Assembly: GCF_000719095.1 (NCBI RefSeq)
Contig: NZ_JOEH01000007.1
Location: 124,001 to 188,000, forward strand
DNA from: Streptacidiphilus jeojiense
Lineage (GTDB): Bacteria; Actinomycetota; Actinomycetes; Streptomycetales; Streptomycetaceae
Direction of reading: 5' to 3'
DNA: 64,000 nt
Positions 35,964-43,173 of the stretch are shown here, one piece after another. The notes beneath the pieces are model-generated. The model did not search any database and was not told the origin of the DNA. It worked only from the letters and a program-made list of their open reading frames with translations. A program made the position numbers and the translations under genes. Positions within the stretch are counted from its first letter, which is position 1, and the number at the start of each line of letters is the position of its first letter.

Positions 35964-37139
35964 GTGCCAGAGGACTTCGACACCCTGCTGTCCACCATCG
36001 CCACCTCCGCGGGCGCAGCGGCCCGGCCGCGCGGTCCGGAGGCTGCCCGGCGTCGCGGGGCGACCCGCACCCTGCGCCGGCGGGTCGCCGTGTCGGCACT
36101 GTCGGCGGCGCTCGTCGCCGGCGGGATCGGTACGGCGCTGGCCGTGGGCCGGTCCGGAGGCGGACCCGTGCCACCCCCGCCCGCCGTCAGCCCCAGCAGT
36201 TCCACCGGCACCAGCCACCCGAGCCAGGGTCCGAGCCGGAGCCCGAGCGCCTCCCCGGCGCCGTCCACCAGCTCCGCGCCCGGCGATGTCGCACCGAGCC
36301 TGTCCCTCCAGCTGCCCGCCGAACTGGCCAAGGGGACCGCGAACCAGGTCGGCTTCACGGTCTCCAACCCCGGCGCCGCCCGCACCGAGACGGTGACCGT
36401 GGACCTGGGCGCGCCGACAGTCGGCTCCCCCACGTCGACCACGCCGCAGGAGCGCGGGATCGTCCAGCGCCAGGACGGGTCCGGCGGCGCCTGGGTATCG
36501 GTGCCGGTCGGCTACACCAAGGCGGGATCCGGGAACTCCGCCGCCGACACGGCGACGTACCAGCTGAGCCTGCCGGCGCAGGCGACCGTGCAGGAGCAGC
36601 TCCGGGTGACCCCGGTCGGCGTCGAATCCGTCGACTTCCAGGTCACCCTGGCCGATGGCGGCTCGGCGCCGGTCACCCGGTCGCGGACGCTGCCGCTGGC
36701 CACCCCGAGCCTGACCGGTACCGGCCCCGCTTCGGTGGCCCCCGGAACCACCTCGGCCGAGTTCGACTTCACGCTGAGCAACACCACCACGGCCGACTAC
36801 AGCGGGGTGGGTCTGTATCTCAATGCCGCTGGATCCACGCCCAACTGCGACTTCACACCGTTCGCCACCGCCCAGTGGTGGGACGGCAGCAGTTGGCGCA
36901 CCGTCTCACTCAGCGGCCAGTGGCCGAAGCTCGACACGATCGGCCTCGGCGCAGGACAGAGCGTGGCGGTGCGCACCCGGCTCGTCGTTCCCGCGACCCT
37001 CGCCTCCTGTCTCAAGCGCGGCGAGGTGTCCTTGATCGCCGCCAACGGCGCGGACAACCCAGCCGGAGGCGTCGTCTCCATCCCCACGGATCCGGACATG
37101 ACCGTGCGGGGTGACGCACCGTTCTTCTCCATCGGCTGA
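35964..37139 (+). CDS. single-pass membrane protein coupled to the ECF sigma factor (putative anti-sigma/sensor)
   Basis: A protein of 391 residues from GTG 35964, directly after the sigma stop. An N-terminal cytoplasmic stretch of about 50 residues (PEDFDTLLSTIATSAG and an RRRGATRTLRRR cluster) precedes one membrane helix (VAVSALSAALVAGGIGTALAV). Then comes a Ser/Pro linker and an extracellular beta-rich region of about 270 residues with two immunoglobulin-like segments. The topology and location fit a sensor or anti-sigma partner, but the short cytoplasmic part lacks a recognisable ZAS or ASD motif. It could instead be a cell-wall-facing effector. Confidence 0.7.
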   Translation: MPEDFDTLLSTIATSAGAAARPRGPEAARRRGATRTLRRRVAVSALSAALVAGGIGTALAVGRSGGGPVPPPPAVSPSSSTGTSHPSQGPSRSPSASPAPSTSSAPGDVAPSLSLQLPAELAKGTANQVGFTVSNPGAARTETVTVDLGAPTVGSPTSTTPQERGIVQRQDGSGGAWVSVPVGYTKAGSGNSAADTATYQLSLPAQATVQEQLRVTPVGVESVDFQVTLADGGSAPVTRSRTLPLATPSLTGTGPASVAPGTTSAEFDFTLSNTTTADYSGVGLYLNAAGSTPNCDFTPFATAQWWDGSSWRTVSLSGQWPKLDTIGLGAGQSVAVRTRLVVPATLASCLKRGEVSLIAANGADNPAGGVVSIPTDPDMTVRGDAPFFSIG

Positions 37140-37150
37140 CGCCGAGTCGG

Positions 37151-37197
37151 CCGGACCGCCGTTCCCGCAGCTCCGAGCTGCGGGAACGGCGGTCCGG
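37151..37197 (+). terminator. 22-bp perfect hairpin terminator
   Basis: Arms 37151-37172 and 37176-37197 pair without mismatch around a 3-base loop CCG. The stem starts 12 bases after the stop of the sigma-associated gene and is followed by TCTTAG. Confidence 0.85.
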
Positions 37198-37328
37198 TCT
37201 TAGCGTGGATGGGCGCCGATCGCAGCGGATGACCGGGTCCAGGGGCAGCAGTGGCAGAGATCCGTCGGTCCCCCGGCACGTGACGGTCGGCGTCCCGCCC
37301 GCCGACGTCACCGAAGGCGCTGATCACC

Positions 37329-38294
37329 GTGGCCCTGGGCCGTACTCTCGTGGAACTGCCGCTGATCCGGCCGATGCTCGCCACCGCAGGCACCCGGCTT
37401 CCCGCCGACCCGGACCGCTGGGCGGTGGAGGTGAAGTGGGACGGGGTGCGGATCACCGCCTACCTGGACGGCAGTGCCGGGGGCCTGCGGCTGCTGACCC
37501 GCAACGCCAACCAGGCCACCGAGCGCTACCCCGAGGCCGCCGAACTGCTGGACCTGCTGCCGCGCGGCACCGACGCGGTCTTCGACGGCGAGCTCATCGC
37601 CGCGGGCCCGGACGGCCGCCCCTCCTTCGGCCGGCTCCAGGAACGGATGTCCCTGCGCCGGCCGGCGGCGATCCGCTCCGGCGCGCGGACCTTCCCGGTG
37701 ACGCTGATGCTCTTCGACGTGCTCTGGCTGGACGGGCGCTCGCTGGTGGAGACGGCCTACCGGGACCGGCGCGAGGTGCTGGAGTCCCTGCCGCTGGACG
37801 GGCACCGGGTGGTCGTCCCACCGGTCTGGCCCGGGAGCGAGGCCGACGCGGCGCTGGAGTGGACCGCGCAGAAGGGCCTGGAGGGCGTGGTCGCCAAACG
37901 CCTGGCCTCGCCGTACCGGCCCGGCGTCAGGTCCGAGGACTGGATCAAGTTCAAGCACACCAAGTCCCTGGACATCACCATCGGCGGCTGGATCCCGGCT
38001 GGCACCACCGTCAAGGCCCTGCTGCTGGGTGTCCGTGACGGAGCCGACCTGCGCTATGTCGGCCGGGTGGGCGCCGGGTTCTCCAACGCCGAGGGCCGCG
38101 CCCTGGTCGGCCTGCTCAGCCACCTCGGCGCCGACCGCTCCCCCTTCACCGCCGGACCGGCCCTCCCCCGCACCGACCCGCTCCGCTTCGTCCGCCCCGA
38201 GGTCACCGGCGAGGTCGACTACCTGGACGTCACCGACGCCGGCCTGCTCGCCCACCCGGTCTGGCGCGGCCTGCGCGGCGCCCACGCCGACTGA
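37329..38294 (+). CDS. ATP-dependent DNA ligase, stand-alone (LigC/LigD-ligase-like)
   Basis: A protein of 321 residues with the nucleotidyltransferase motifs: motif I VEVKWDGVR (adenylated lysine K36), motif III VFDGELIAAG, motif IIIa LFDVLWLDG, motif IV LEGVVAKRLASPY and motif V WIKFKHTKSLD. A C-terminal OB domain follows from about 225. It matches the ligase domain of LigD and mycobacterial LigC, which seal nicks in repair. There is no polymerase or nuclease domain, and Ku is absent nearby. The start is GTG 37329, which lacks a strong ribosome site. Confidence 0.88.
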   Translation: MALGRTLVELPLIRPMLATAGTRLPADPDRWAVEVKWDGVRITAYLDGSAGGLRLLTRNANQATERYPEAAELLDLLPRGTDAVFDGELIAAGPDGRPSFGRLQERMSLRRPAAIRSGARTFPVTLMLFDVLWLDGRSLVETAYRDRREVLESLPLDGHRVVVPPVWPGSEADAALEWTAQKGLEGVVAKRLASPYRPGVRSEDWIKFKHTKSLDITIGGWIPAGTTVKALLLGVRDGADLRYVGRVGAGFSNAEGRALVGLLSHLGADRSPFTAGPALPRTDPLRFVRPEVTGEVDYLDVTDAGLLAHPVWRGLRGAHAD

Positions 38295-38495
38295 TGCACC
38301 TCCTCGGTGCAGGCACCGGGGTTCGAGCCGGGCTTTCCGGGCGGGTGGGGCGGACGCTAGGGTCGGAGCACGGCGCCACGGAGCGCCTCCGGTCCGCGGG
38401 AAGGGCTCAGCCCATCCGGGTTCACCTGTGCGTACGGCCCTGCACTCCTTTCGGCCTGACCACGCGGACAGCAGGCATGACGAGAGGAGGCCGTT

Positions 38496-40163
38496 GTGCC
38501 GACCGATCCTTCCCCCGCAGACCCCGCCCCGGCCGCAGGCCGGGCACCCGGTCGTCGGGTCCTGCCGGAGGACGCCGACCTGGACCACTTGCGGGGTCAG
38601 TGCCGGGCCCTGCAACGTGCTGTCCGCGGGGGTGATCCCGACGCCGCCCGCCGGGTCGCCGTCCACGGCTTCGCCGCCGACCAGGGGTTCCTGCTCAGTT
38701 CCGCGCAGTTGGTCGTCGCCCGCGAGTACGGATTCGCCGGCTGGCCCCGGCTGAAGCACCACCTGCAGACCATCGCCCGCTATCGCTGGGATCCCAGCGA
38801 ACCCGACGCCGTCGGGCAGGACGCCGAGAGCCGGGCCGACCGCTTCTGCCGCCTGGCCTGCCTCGGCTACACCCCGGCGGACGGCCCCGACCGCTGGTCC
38901 CGGGCGGCGGACCTGCTGGCGCTCCACCCGGACCTGGTCGACCTCAGCATCTGGGCCGCGGGCGCGGCCGCCGACCTGGCTGCCCTGCTCCGCCATCTCG
39001 CTGCGGACCCGGCCGGCCCCTGGGCCGCCGCCACCCGGCGCGGCGGCCCCTACCGTTGGACGCCGCTGTTCTACCTGGTCTACTCGCGCCTCGGGGTGGC
39101 CGCCCGCGGCGGCGCCGGCTCCGCGGGCACGCACGGCACCGTCGGCGGGGACGCGCCGGTCGCCGCCCGATTGCTGCTCGATGCCGGGGCCGATCCGCAC
39201 GAGGGCTACCTCTGGCACGGCCTGCCTACCCCGTTCACCCTGCTCACCGGTGCCTTCGGTGAGGGCGAGCAGGGACCGCTGCGGCAGCCCCGGCATCCCG
39301 ACTCGCTGGCCCTGGCCCGGCAGTTCCTGGAGGCGGGCGCGGACCCGTCGGACGGCCAGGCCCTCTACAACCGGATGTTCGGCACGGACGACGACCATCT
39401 GCGCCTGCTGTTCGACCACGGCCTCGGACAGGGCGACGGCGGCCCGTGGCGGGCCCGCCTCGGCGAGGCCCTGGACACCCCGCAGCAGCTACTGCGCGGA
39501 CAGCTCGGCTGGGCCGTCGACCACCGCCAGAGCGAACGGGTCAGGCTCCTGGTCGAGCACGGCGTGGACGTACGGGCCCCGTTCGCCGACGGTCGCACCC
39601 CCGCCGCCCGGGCCCTGCGCAACGGCGACCAGGAGCTCGTGGACTACCTGGTCGCCCACGGTGCGGAAACCCCGCCCGCGGACCCGGTGGACGCGCTGCT
39701 CGGCGCGGCCCTGGCGGGCGACGAGCCCGCCGTGGCCCGGCTGCTGGCCGCGCACCCCGGGGTAGCCGCCGAAGCGCGCGCGGCCCGTCCGTCGGCGATG
39801 GTCTGGGCGGCGGCCAACGGCCGGCCGGGGGCGCTGCGCCTGCTGGCCGGGCTCGGCTTCGACGTCAACGCGCTCGGCCGCGGGGACATCCCCTCCGACC
39901 AGCCCTGGGAGACCGCCCTGCACCAGGCCGCCGCGGCCGACGACGTCCCGGCGATCCGGCTGTTGCTGGAGCTGGGGGCCGACCCGCCATCCGCGACCGG
40001 CGCTTCGACGCCACTCCCCTGGACTGGGCCCACCACCTCGGCCGGCCGGAGGCGGCCCGGGAGTTGGCGGACTGAGGCCGGTCCGACCGCGACTACTCGC
40101 ACAGGGCTGCGGTCACGGCGGCCTGGATGTCGGCGTCCTGCGCGGCGGTACCGCCGGGGTTGA
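38496..40163 (+). CDS. ankyrin-repeat protein with an apparent C-terminal frameshift
   Basis: Starts at GTG 38496 with GGAGG 5 bases before. An N-terminal ~140-residue region (LPEDADLDHLRGQCRALQRAVRG, FGYAGWPRLKHHL-like) is common in actinobacterial ankyrin proteins. Degenerate ankyrin repeats follow from about 175 (PVAARLLLDAGADPHEG, SERVRLLVEHGVDVRAP). After LRLLLELGADP the frame turns into proline/arginine-rich sequence, while another frame gives IRDRRFDATPLDWAHHLGRPE ending at 40075. One missing G near 39985 restores a normal final repeat. As written the frame runs to 40163 and overlaps the next gene. Ankyrin proteins bind other proteins; the partner is unknown. Confidence 0.78.
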   Translation: MPTDPSPADPAPAAGRAPGRRVLPEDADLDHLRGQCRALQRAVRGGDPDAARRVAVHGFAADQGFLLSSAQLVVAREYGFAGWPRLKHHLQTIARYRWDPSEPDAVGQDAESRADRFCRLACLGYTPADGPDRWSRAADLLALHPDLVDLSIWAAGAAADLAALLRHLAADPAGPWAAATRRGGPYRWTPLFYLVYSRLGVAARGGAGSAGTHGTVGGDAPVAARLLLDAGADPHEGYLWHGLPTPFTLLTGAFGEGEQGPLRQPRHPDSLALARQFLEAGADPSDGQALYNRMFGTDDDHLRLLFDHGLGQGDGGPWRARLGEALDTPQQLLRGQLGWAVDHRQSERVRLLVEHGVDVRAPFADGRTPAARALRNGDQELVDYLVAHGAETPPADPVDALLGAALAGDEPAVARLLAAHPGVAAEARAARPSAMVWAAANGRPGALRLLAGLGFDVNALGRGDIPSDQPWETALHQAAAADDVPAIRLLLELGADPPSATGASTPLPWTGPTTSAGRRRPGSWRTEAGPTATTRTGLRSRRPGCRRPARRYRRG

Positions 40164-41226
40164 GGTTGACCATCACGGTCACCTGGCGGCCGTCGGGCGT
40201 GGCACCGCTCATGGTCTCGAAGCCGAAGATCCCGCCGTCATGTCCCCAGAACACCCCGCCGCACGGCAGCGGGGTGCTCTGCAGGCCCAGGCCGTATCCG
40301 CTCCCGGAGGCGTCACCGGTCGGGGTCGTGGTCTGCATCGCCCGCAGTTCGGCGGGCGGCAGCAGCCTTCCCTGCAGCAGCGCGCCGAGGAACCGGTCCA
40401 TGTCCGCGCCACTGGAGATCATGGCCCCGGAGGCGAAGGCCACCGACGGGTTGAACGCGGTCACGTCGACCGGGTCGGCAGCCGTCACCTCGGCGTAGCC
40501 GTGTGGATGTGTGCCGGGGATGGCGGACCGGTCGACGGGCACCGAAGTGTCGTGCAGGCCGAGCGGCTTGATGATGCGTCGGTCGATCTCCTGCCCGTAC
40601 GCGTGGCCGGTCACGGCCCGGATGAGCAGCCCGGCCAGCACGTAGTCGGTGTTCGAGTAGCTCCATCCGGTCCCGGGTGCGAACAGCCGGGGATGTGCCA
40701 GGGCGGTGCTCACCAGCTGCCGGGGGCTGTAGTGGGCCAGCGGATCGGCCAGGATGCTGTCCTCGCTGAGATAGTCCACGTAGTCGGGTAGGCCGCTGGT
40801 GTGCTGGAGCAGTTGGCGCACGGTGATGTCGCGGCCGTCGTTGCCGTTGTCCCGGACCAGCCCGGGGAGGTAGCGCTCGATCGGTGCGTCGAGGTCCACC
40901 CTGTGCTCGGCGACGAGTTGCAGCACCACGGTGGCGACGAACATCTTGGTCATGCTGCCGATCCGGAACCGGCTGTCCGCGGCCACCGGCGCGCCGGTGG
41001 CGAGGTCCGCCACCCCACTGGTCAGCACCGTCCGGCTGCCGCCGGCCCCGATGTCGGCCAGCGCCCCTGGCGCCCCGTCAACGGTGGTCAGCCGTTGCAG
41101 AATCGCCTGGACCTCCCCGTACCGGGTTGCCGGGGCATCGGCTGCGGAAGCCCGGGGTGCTGCTCCGGTGGTGCCCACTGCGACTGCCACCAGAGCGGCA
41201 CACACGGCGATCATGCGAGTGCGCAT
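40093..41226 (-). CDS. secreted serine hydrolase, beta-lactamase/D-Ala-D-Ala carboxypeptidase family
   Basis: A protein of 377 residues from ATG 41226 with AGGGG 6 bases upstream. A Sec signal peptide ends near APRASA-AD. Class C-type motifs are present: S91-M-T-K94 (SxxK), Y190-S-N192 (YxN) and HDGG near residue 335 in the KTG position. This set marks serine beta-lactamase-like hydrolases and R61-type DD-peptidases that act outside the cell on peptidoglycan or esters. Which one cannot be told. It converges with the ankyrin gene, overlapping its frameshifted tail by 71 bases. Confidence 0.88.
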   Translation of the reverse strand: MRTRMIAVCAALVAVAVGTTGAAPRASAADAPATRYGEVQAILQRLTTVDGAPGALADIGAGGSRTVLTSGVADLATGAPVAADSRFRIGSMTKMFVATVVLQLVAEHRVDLDAPIERYLPGLVRDNGNDGRDITVRQLLQHTSGLPDYVDYLSEDSILADPLAHYSPRQLVSTALAHPRLFAPGTGWSYSNTDYVLAGLLIRAVTGHAYGQEIDRRIIKPLGLHDTSVPVDRSAIPGTHPHGYAEVTAADPVDVTAFNPSVAFASGAMISSGADMDRFLGALLQGRLLPPAELRAMQTTTPTGDASGSGYGLGLQSTPLPCGGVFWGHDGGIFGFETMSGATPDGRQVTVMVNLNPGGTAAQDADIQAAVTAALCE

Positions 41227-41348
41227 GGGGATCCCCTGTTCAGTGCGGTGCGATGGGCGATTCGCCGGACTCGGCGACGCCGACTGGTCCAGTGTCGCCA
41301 ACCAGCGGCCCATCGGCCCGGGGGCTCCCGCCCGGATCGCACCGGGGG

Positions 41349-41750
41349 TTAGCACCACCCCGGGGGCTGCGAGACCGCTTCGACGGGAGCGACCGTCACC
41401 AGTCCCTTGACCGCGTCGGCGAGGTCCGTGTCCAGGGTGACCAGTGCGTCGCCCTGGAGCTGGGTGAGTGCGACGTACTCGGCGTCGAGGGTGTCGGGCC
41501 AGTCGAGCCGGTCGGCGATCCTCCAGGCGGTGGACTGCAGGGAACGGTCTCCGAGCAGTCGAATCCGCAGGGAGCGGACGTAGTCGAGACGGCGATCGGC
41601 GTCCTTCCTGGACATCTCGCCGCGGCGCACCGCCTGGTAAAGGAGCGTCAGCAGCTGGGAGCGGAGCAGCGTCGGTGCCAGGAGTCGGTGCTCGTCGGGG
41701 ATCGCCGCCTCTGCCTCGGCGAGGCGCAGGGCCACGTCCGGAGTGATCAC
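41349..41750 (-). CDS. PIN-domain protein (VapC-like), unusual start
   Basis: A protein of 133 residues if started at GTG 41750. A PIN fold is indicated by ITPDVALRLAE (first acidic residue), LLAPTLLRSQLLTLLY, DTLDAEYVALTQLQ and LVTLDTDLADAV. In the second motif the usual glutamate is glutamine (RSQLL), which could weaken metal binding. GTG 41750 has no ribosome site next to it. GGAGGAG lies 7 bases before an in-frame ACG-ACG pair at 41762-41757, giving TTKYVITPD, so translation may really begin there with a lost ATG. PIN proteins are ribonucleases, often toxins; no antitoxin gene is recognised. Confidence 0.72.
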   Translation of the reverse strand: MITPDVALRLAEAEAAIPDEHRLLAPTLLRSQLLTLLYQAVRRGEMSRKDADRRLDYVRSLRIRLLGDRSLQSTAWRIADRLDWPDTLDAEYVALTQLQGDALVTLDTDLADAVKGLVTVAPVEAVSQPPGWC

Positions 41751-41819
41751 GTACTTCGTCGTGGGCGGTCTCCTCCTCCAGGGCCTACGCCAGCATCGTA
41801 GGCGGCGCCGCCCCGCTGC

Positions 41820-42023
41820 CTACCGCTGCGCCAGGGTGTGTGCCACCAGGGCGTTGGCGTGGCCGTGGCCCAGCCCGTGCTCGGTCTTCAGCCAGGTGAC
41901 GAGTTCCATGTGCCTGGTCAGCGGGGCGGAGCGGATCAGCTCCGTCCAGTAGGCGATGGGTCGGCCGTACTTCTTCTCGATCGAGGGGAAGTAGCTGGCG
42001 GGGCCTTTCACCGGTGCCGTCAT
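41820..42023 (-). CDS. DUF4287 domain protein, 67 residues
   Basis: A small protein from ATG 42023 with AGAAGGAGAC 6 bases upstream. The sequence TAPVKGPASYFPSIEKKYGRP followed by IAYWTELI and HGLGHGHANALVAHT is the DUF4287 pattern, found alone or before DUF5655. The role is unknown; the fold is helical, with a histidine-rich HGLGHGHA turn. It lies just upstream of, and on the same strand as, the PIN gene (about 60 bases apart). It does not look like a typical DNA-binding antitoxin. Confidence 0.78.
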   Translation of the reverse strand: MTAPVKGPASYFPSIEKKYGRPIAYWTELIRSAPLTRHMELVTWLKTEHGLGHGHANALVAHTLAQR

Positions 42024-42146
42024 GGCTGGGTCTCCTTCTTCTCGGTGCGGTGGTTTCTCAGGTCAGACCGTATTCACCCGTCGAACTCATCTACGTCGGG
42101 CGCATGTCCTGCCGCGGTTTTCCGCACCCCGGCGGAGCCGATGGCC

Positions 42147-42162
42147 TGATCCTTGCGGATCA
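42147..42162. promoter_or_regulatory. inverted repeat upstream of the oxidoreductase
   Basis: TGATCC-TTGC-GGATCA is a perfect 6-bp dyad in the 189-base gap before the oxidoreductase start at 42213. It may be an operator. No regulator gene is adjacent. Confidence 0.35.
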
Positions 42163-42212
42163 TGACCTTCGGGCCACTGTCCCGGCAGCCGCGCAGCAGG
42201 CATCGTGGCCGT

Positions 42213-43154
42213 ATGACCACGATGAACGCGATCAGCCAGAACAGCTACGGCGGCCCGGAAGTCCTGCACGAGACCGAGTGCGAGCGTCCGGTTCCCGGCC
42301 CCTCCGAGGTGCTTGTGCGGGTGAAGGCCGCAGGCATGAACCCCACCGACTGGAAGCACCGGCAGTTCCCCGGATTCCTGGACCGCCTGCCGCTGGTCCT
42401 GGGCTGGGACGTGTCCGGTGTGGTGGAGGGCGTCGGCATCGGGGTCACCATCCACGAACCCGGCGACGAGGTGTTCGGCATGCTGCCGTACCCGTACGGG
42501 GCGGGCTCCTTCGCCGAGTACGTGGTCGCACCGGCCCGCGCGCTGGTGCGCAAGCCGGCCGGGATCGACCACGTCCAGGCGGGCGCGATCCCGCTGGCCG
42601 CGTTGACCGCCTGGCAGGCGCTGGTGGACACGGCTGACCTGCGGCCGGGGCAGCGGGTGCTGATCCATGCCGCCGCCGGCGGGGTGGGCCACCTGGCCGT
42701 GCAGATCGCCAAGGAGCGCGGCGCCCATGTGATCGGCACGGCCAGCGCCCCCAAGCACGCGCTGCTGCGCGAGCTGGGGGCCGACGAGCTGGTCGACTAC
42801 CGCAACGAGGACTTCACCGACATCGACCCGGTCGACCTGGTCCTGGACACCCTGGGCGGGGACACGGCCGCCCGCTCCCTCGAGGTGCTGAAGCCCGGCG
42901 GCCAGCTGGTCTCCATCGCGGTCCGCAACGTCCCCGAGGACCTGCCGGACCGCGCCGCCGAGCGCGGGGCCCGGGTCCGGGTCCTCCTGGTCGAGGCGGA
43001 CCAGGAGGGGATGCGGGCGATCGCCGACCTGGTGGCGGCCGGCCGGCTGCGGGCCGTGGTGGAGGCGACGTTCCCGCTCGACCAGGCCGCCAAGGGCCAT
43101 GCGCTCGGTGACACCGGCCAGGTCACCGGGAAGGTCGTCCTCACCCTCCCGTGA
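42213..43154 (+). CDS. NADP-dependent oxidoreductase (zeta-crystallin/quinone reductase type)
   Basis: A protein of 313 residues of the MDR superfamily without zinc ligands. An N-terminal GroES-like domain (VPGPSEVLVRVKAAGMNPTD, VLGWDVSGVVEGVG) is followed by a Rossmann domain with HAAAGGVGHLAVQIAKE and then LDTLGGDTAARSLEVLKPGG. Such enzymes reduce quinones or enones with NADPH. The ATG at 42213 was chosen as the start of similarity; ATG 42222 is nearby, and neither has a strong ribosome site. It stands alone and ends 19 bases from the converging ricin-domain gene. Confidence 0.87.
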   Translation: MTTMNAISQNSYGGPEVLHETECERPVPGPSEVLVRVKAAGMNPTDWKHRQFPGFLDRLPLVLGWDVSGVVEGVGIGVTIHEPGDEVFGMLPYPYGAGSFAEYVVAPARALVRKPAGIDHVQAGAIPLAALTAWQALVDTADLRPGQRVLIHAAAGGVGHLAVQIAKERGAHVIGTASAPKHALLRELGADELVDYRNEDFTDIDPVDLVLDTLGGDTAARSLEVLKPGGQLVSIAVRNVPEDLPDRAAERGARVRVLLVEADQEGMRAIADLVAAGRLRAVVEATFPLDQAAKGHALGDTGQVTGKVVLTLP

Positions 43155-43173
43155 CCCGCTCCCCCCTACTGGG

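Noticed and set aside
41349..42023. PIN and DUF4287 genes as a toxin-antitoxin pair
   Set aside because: DUF4287 is not a known antitoxin family and the genes are not overlapping. The pairing cannot be supported from sequence alone.
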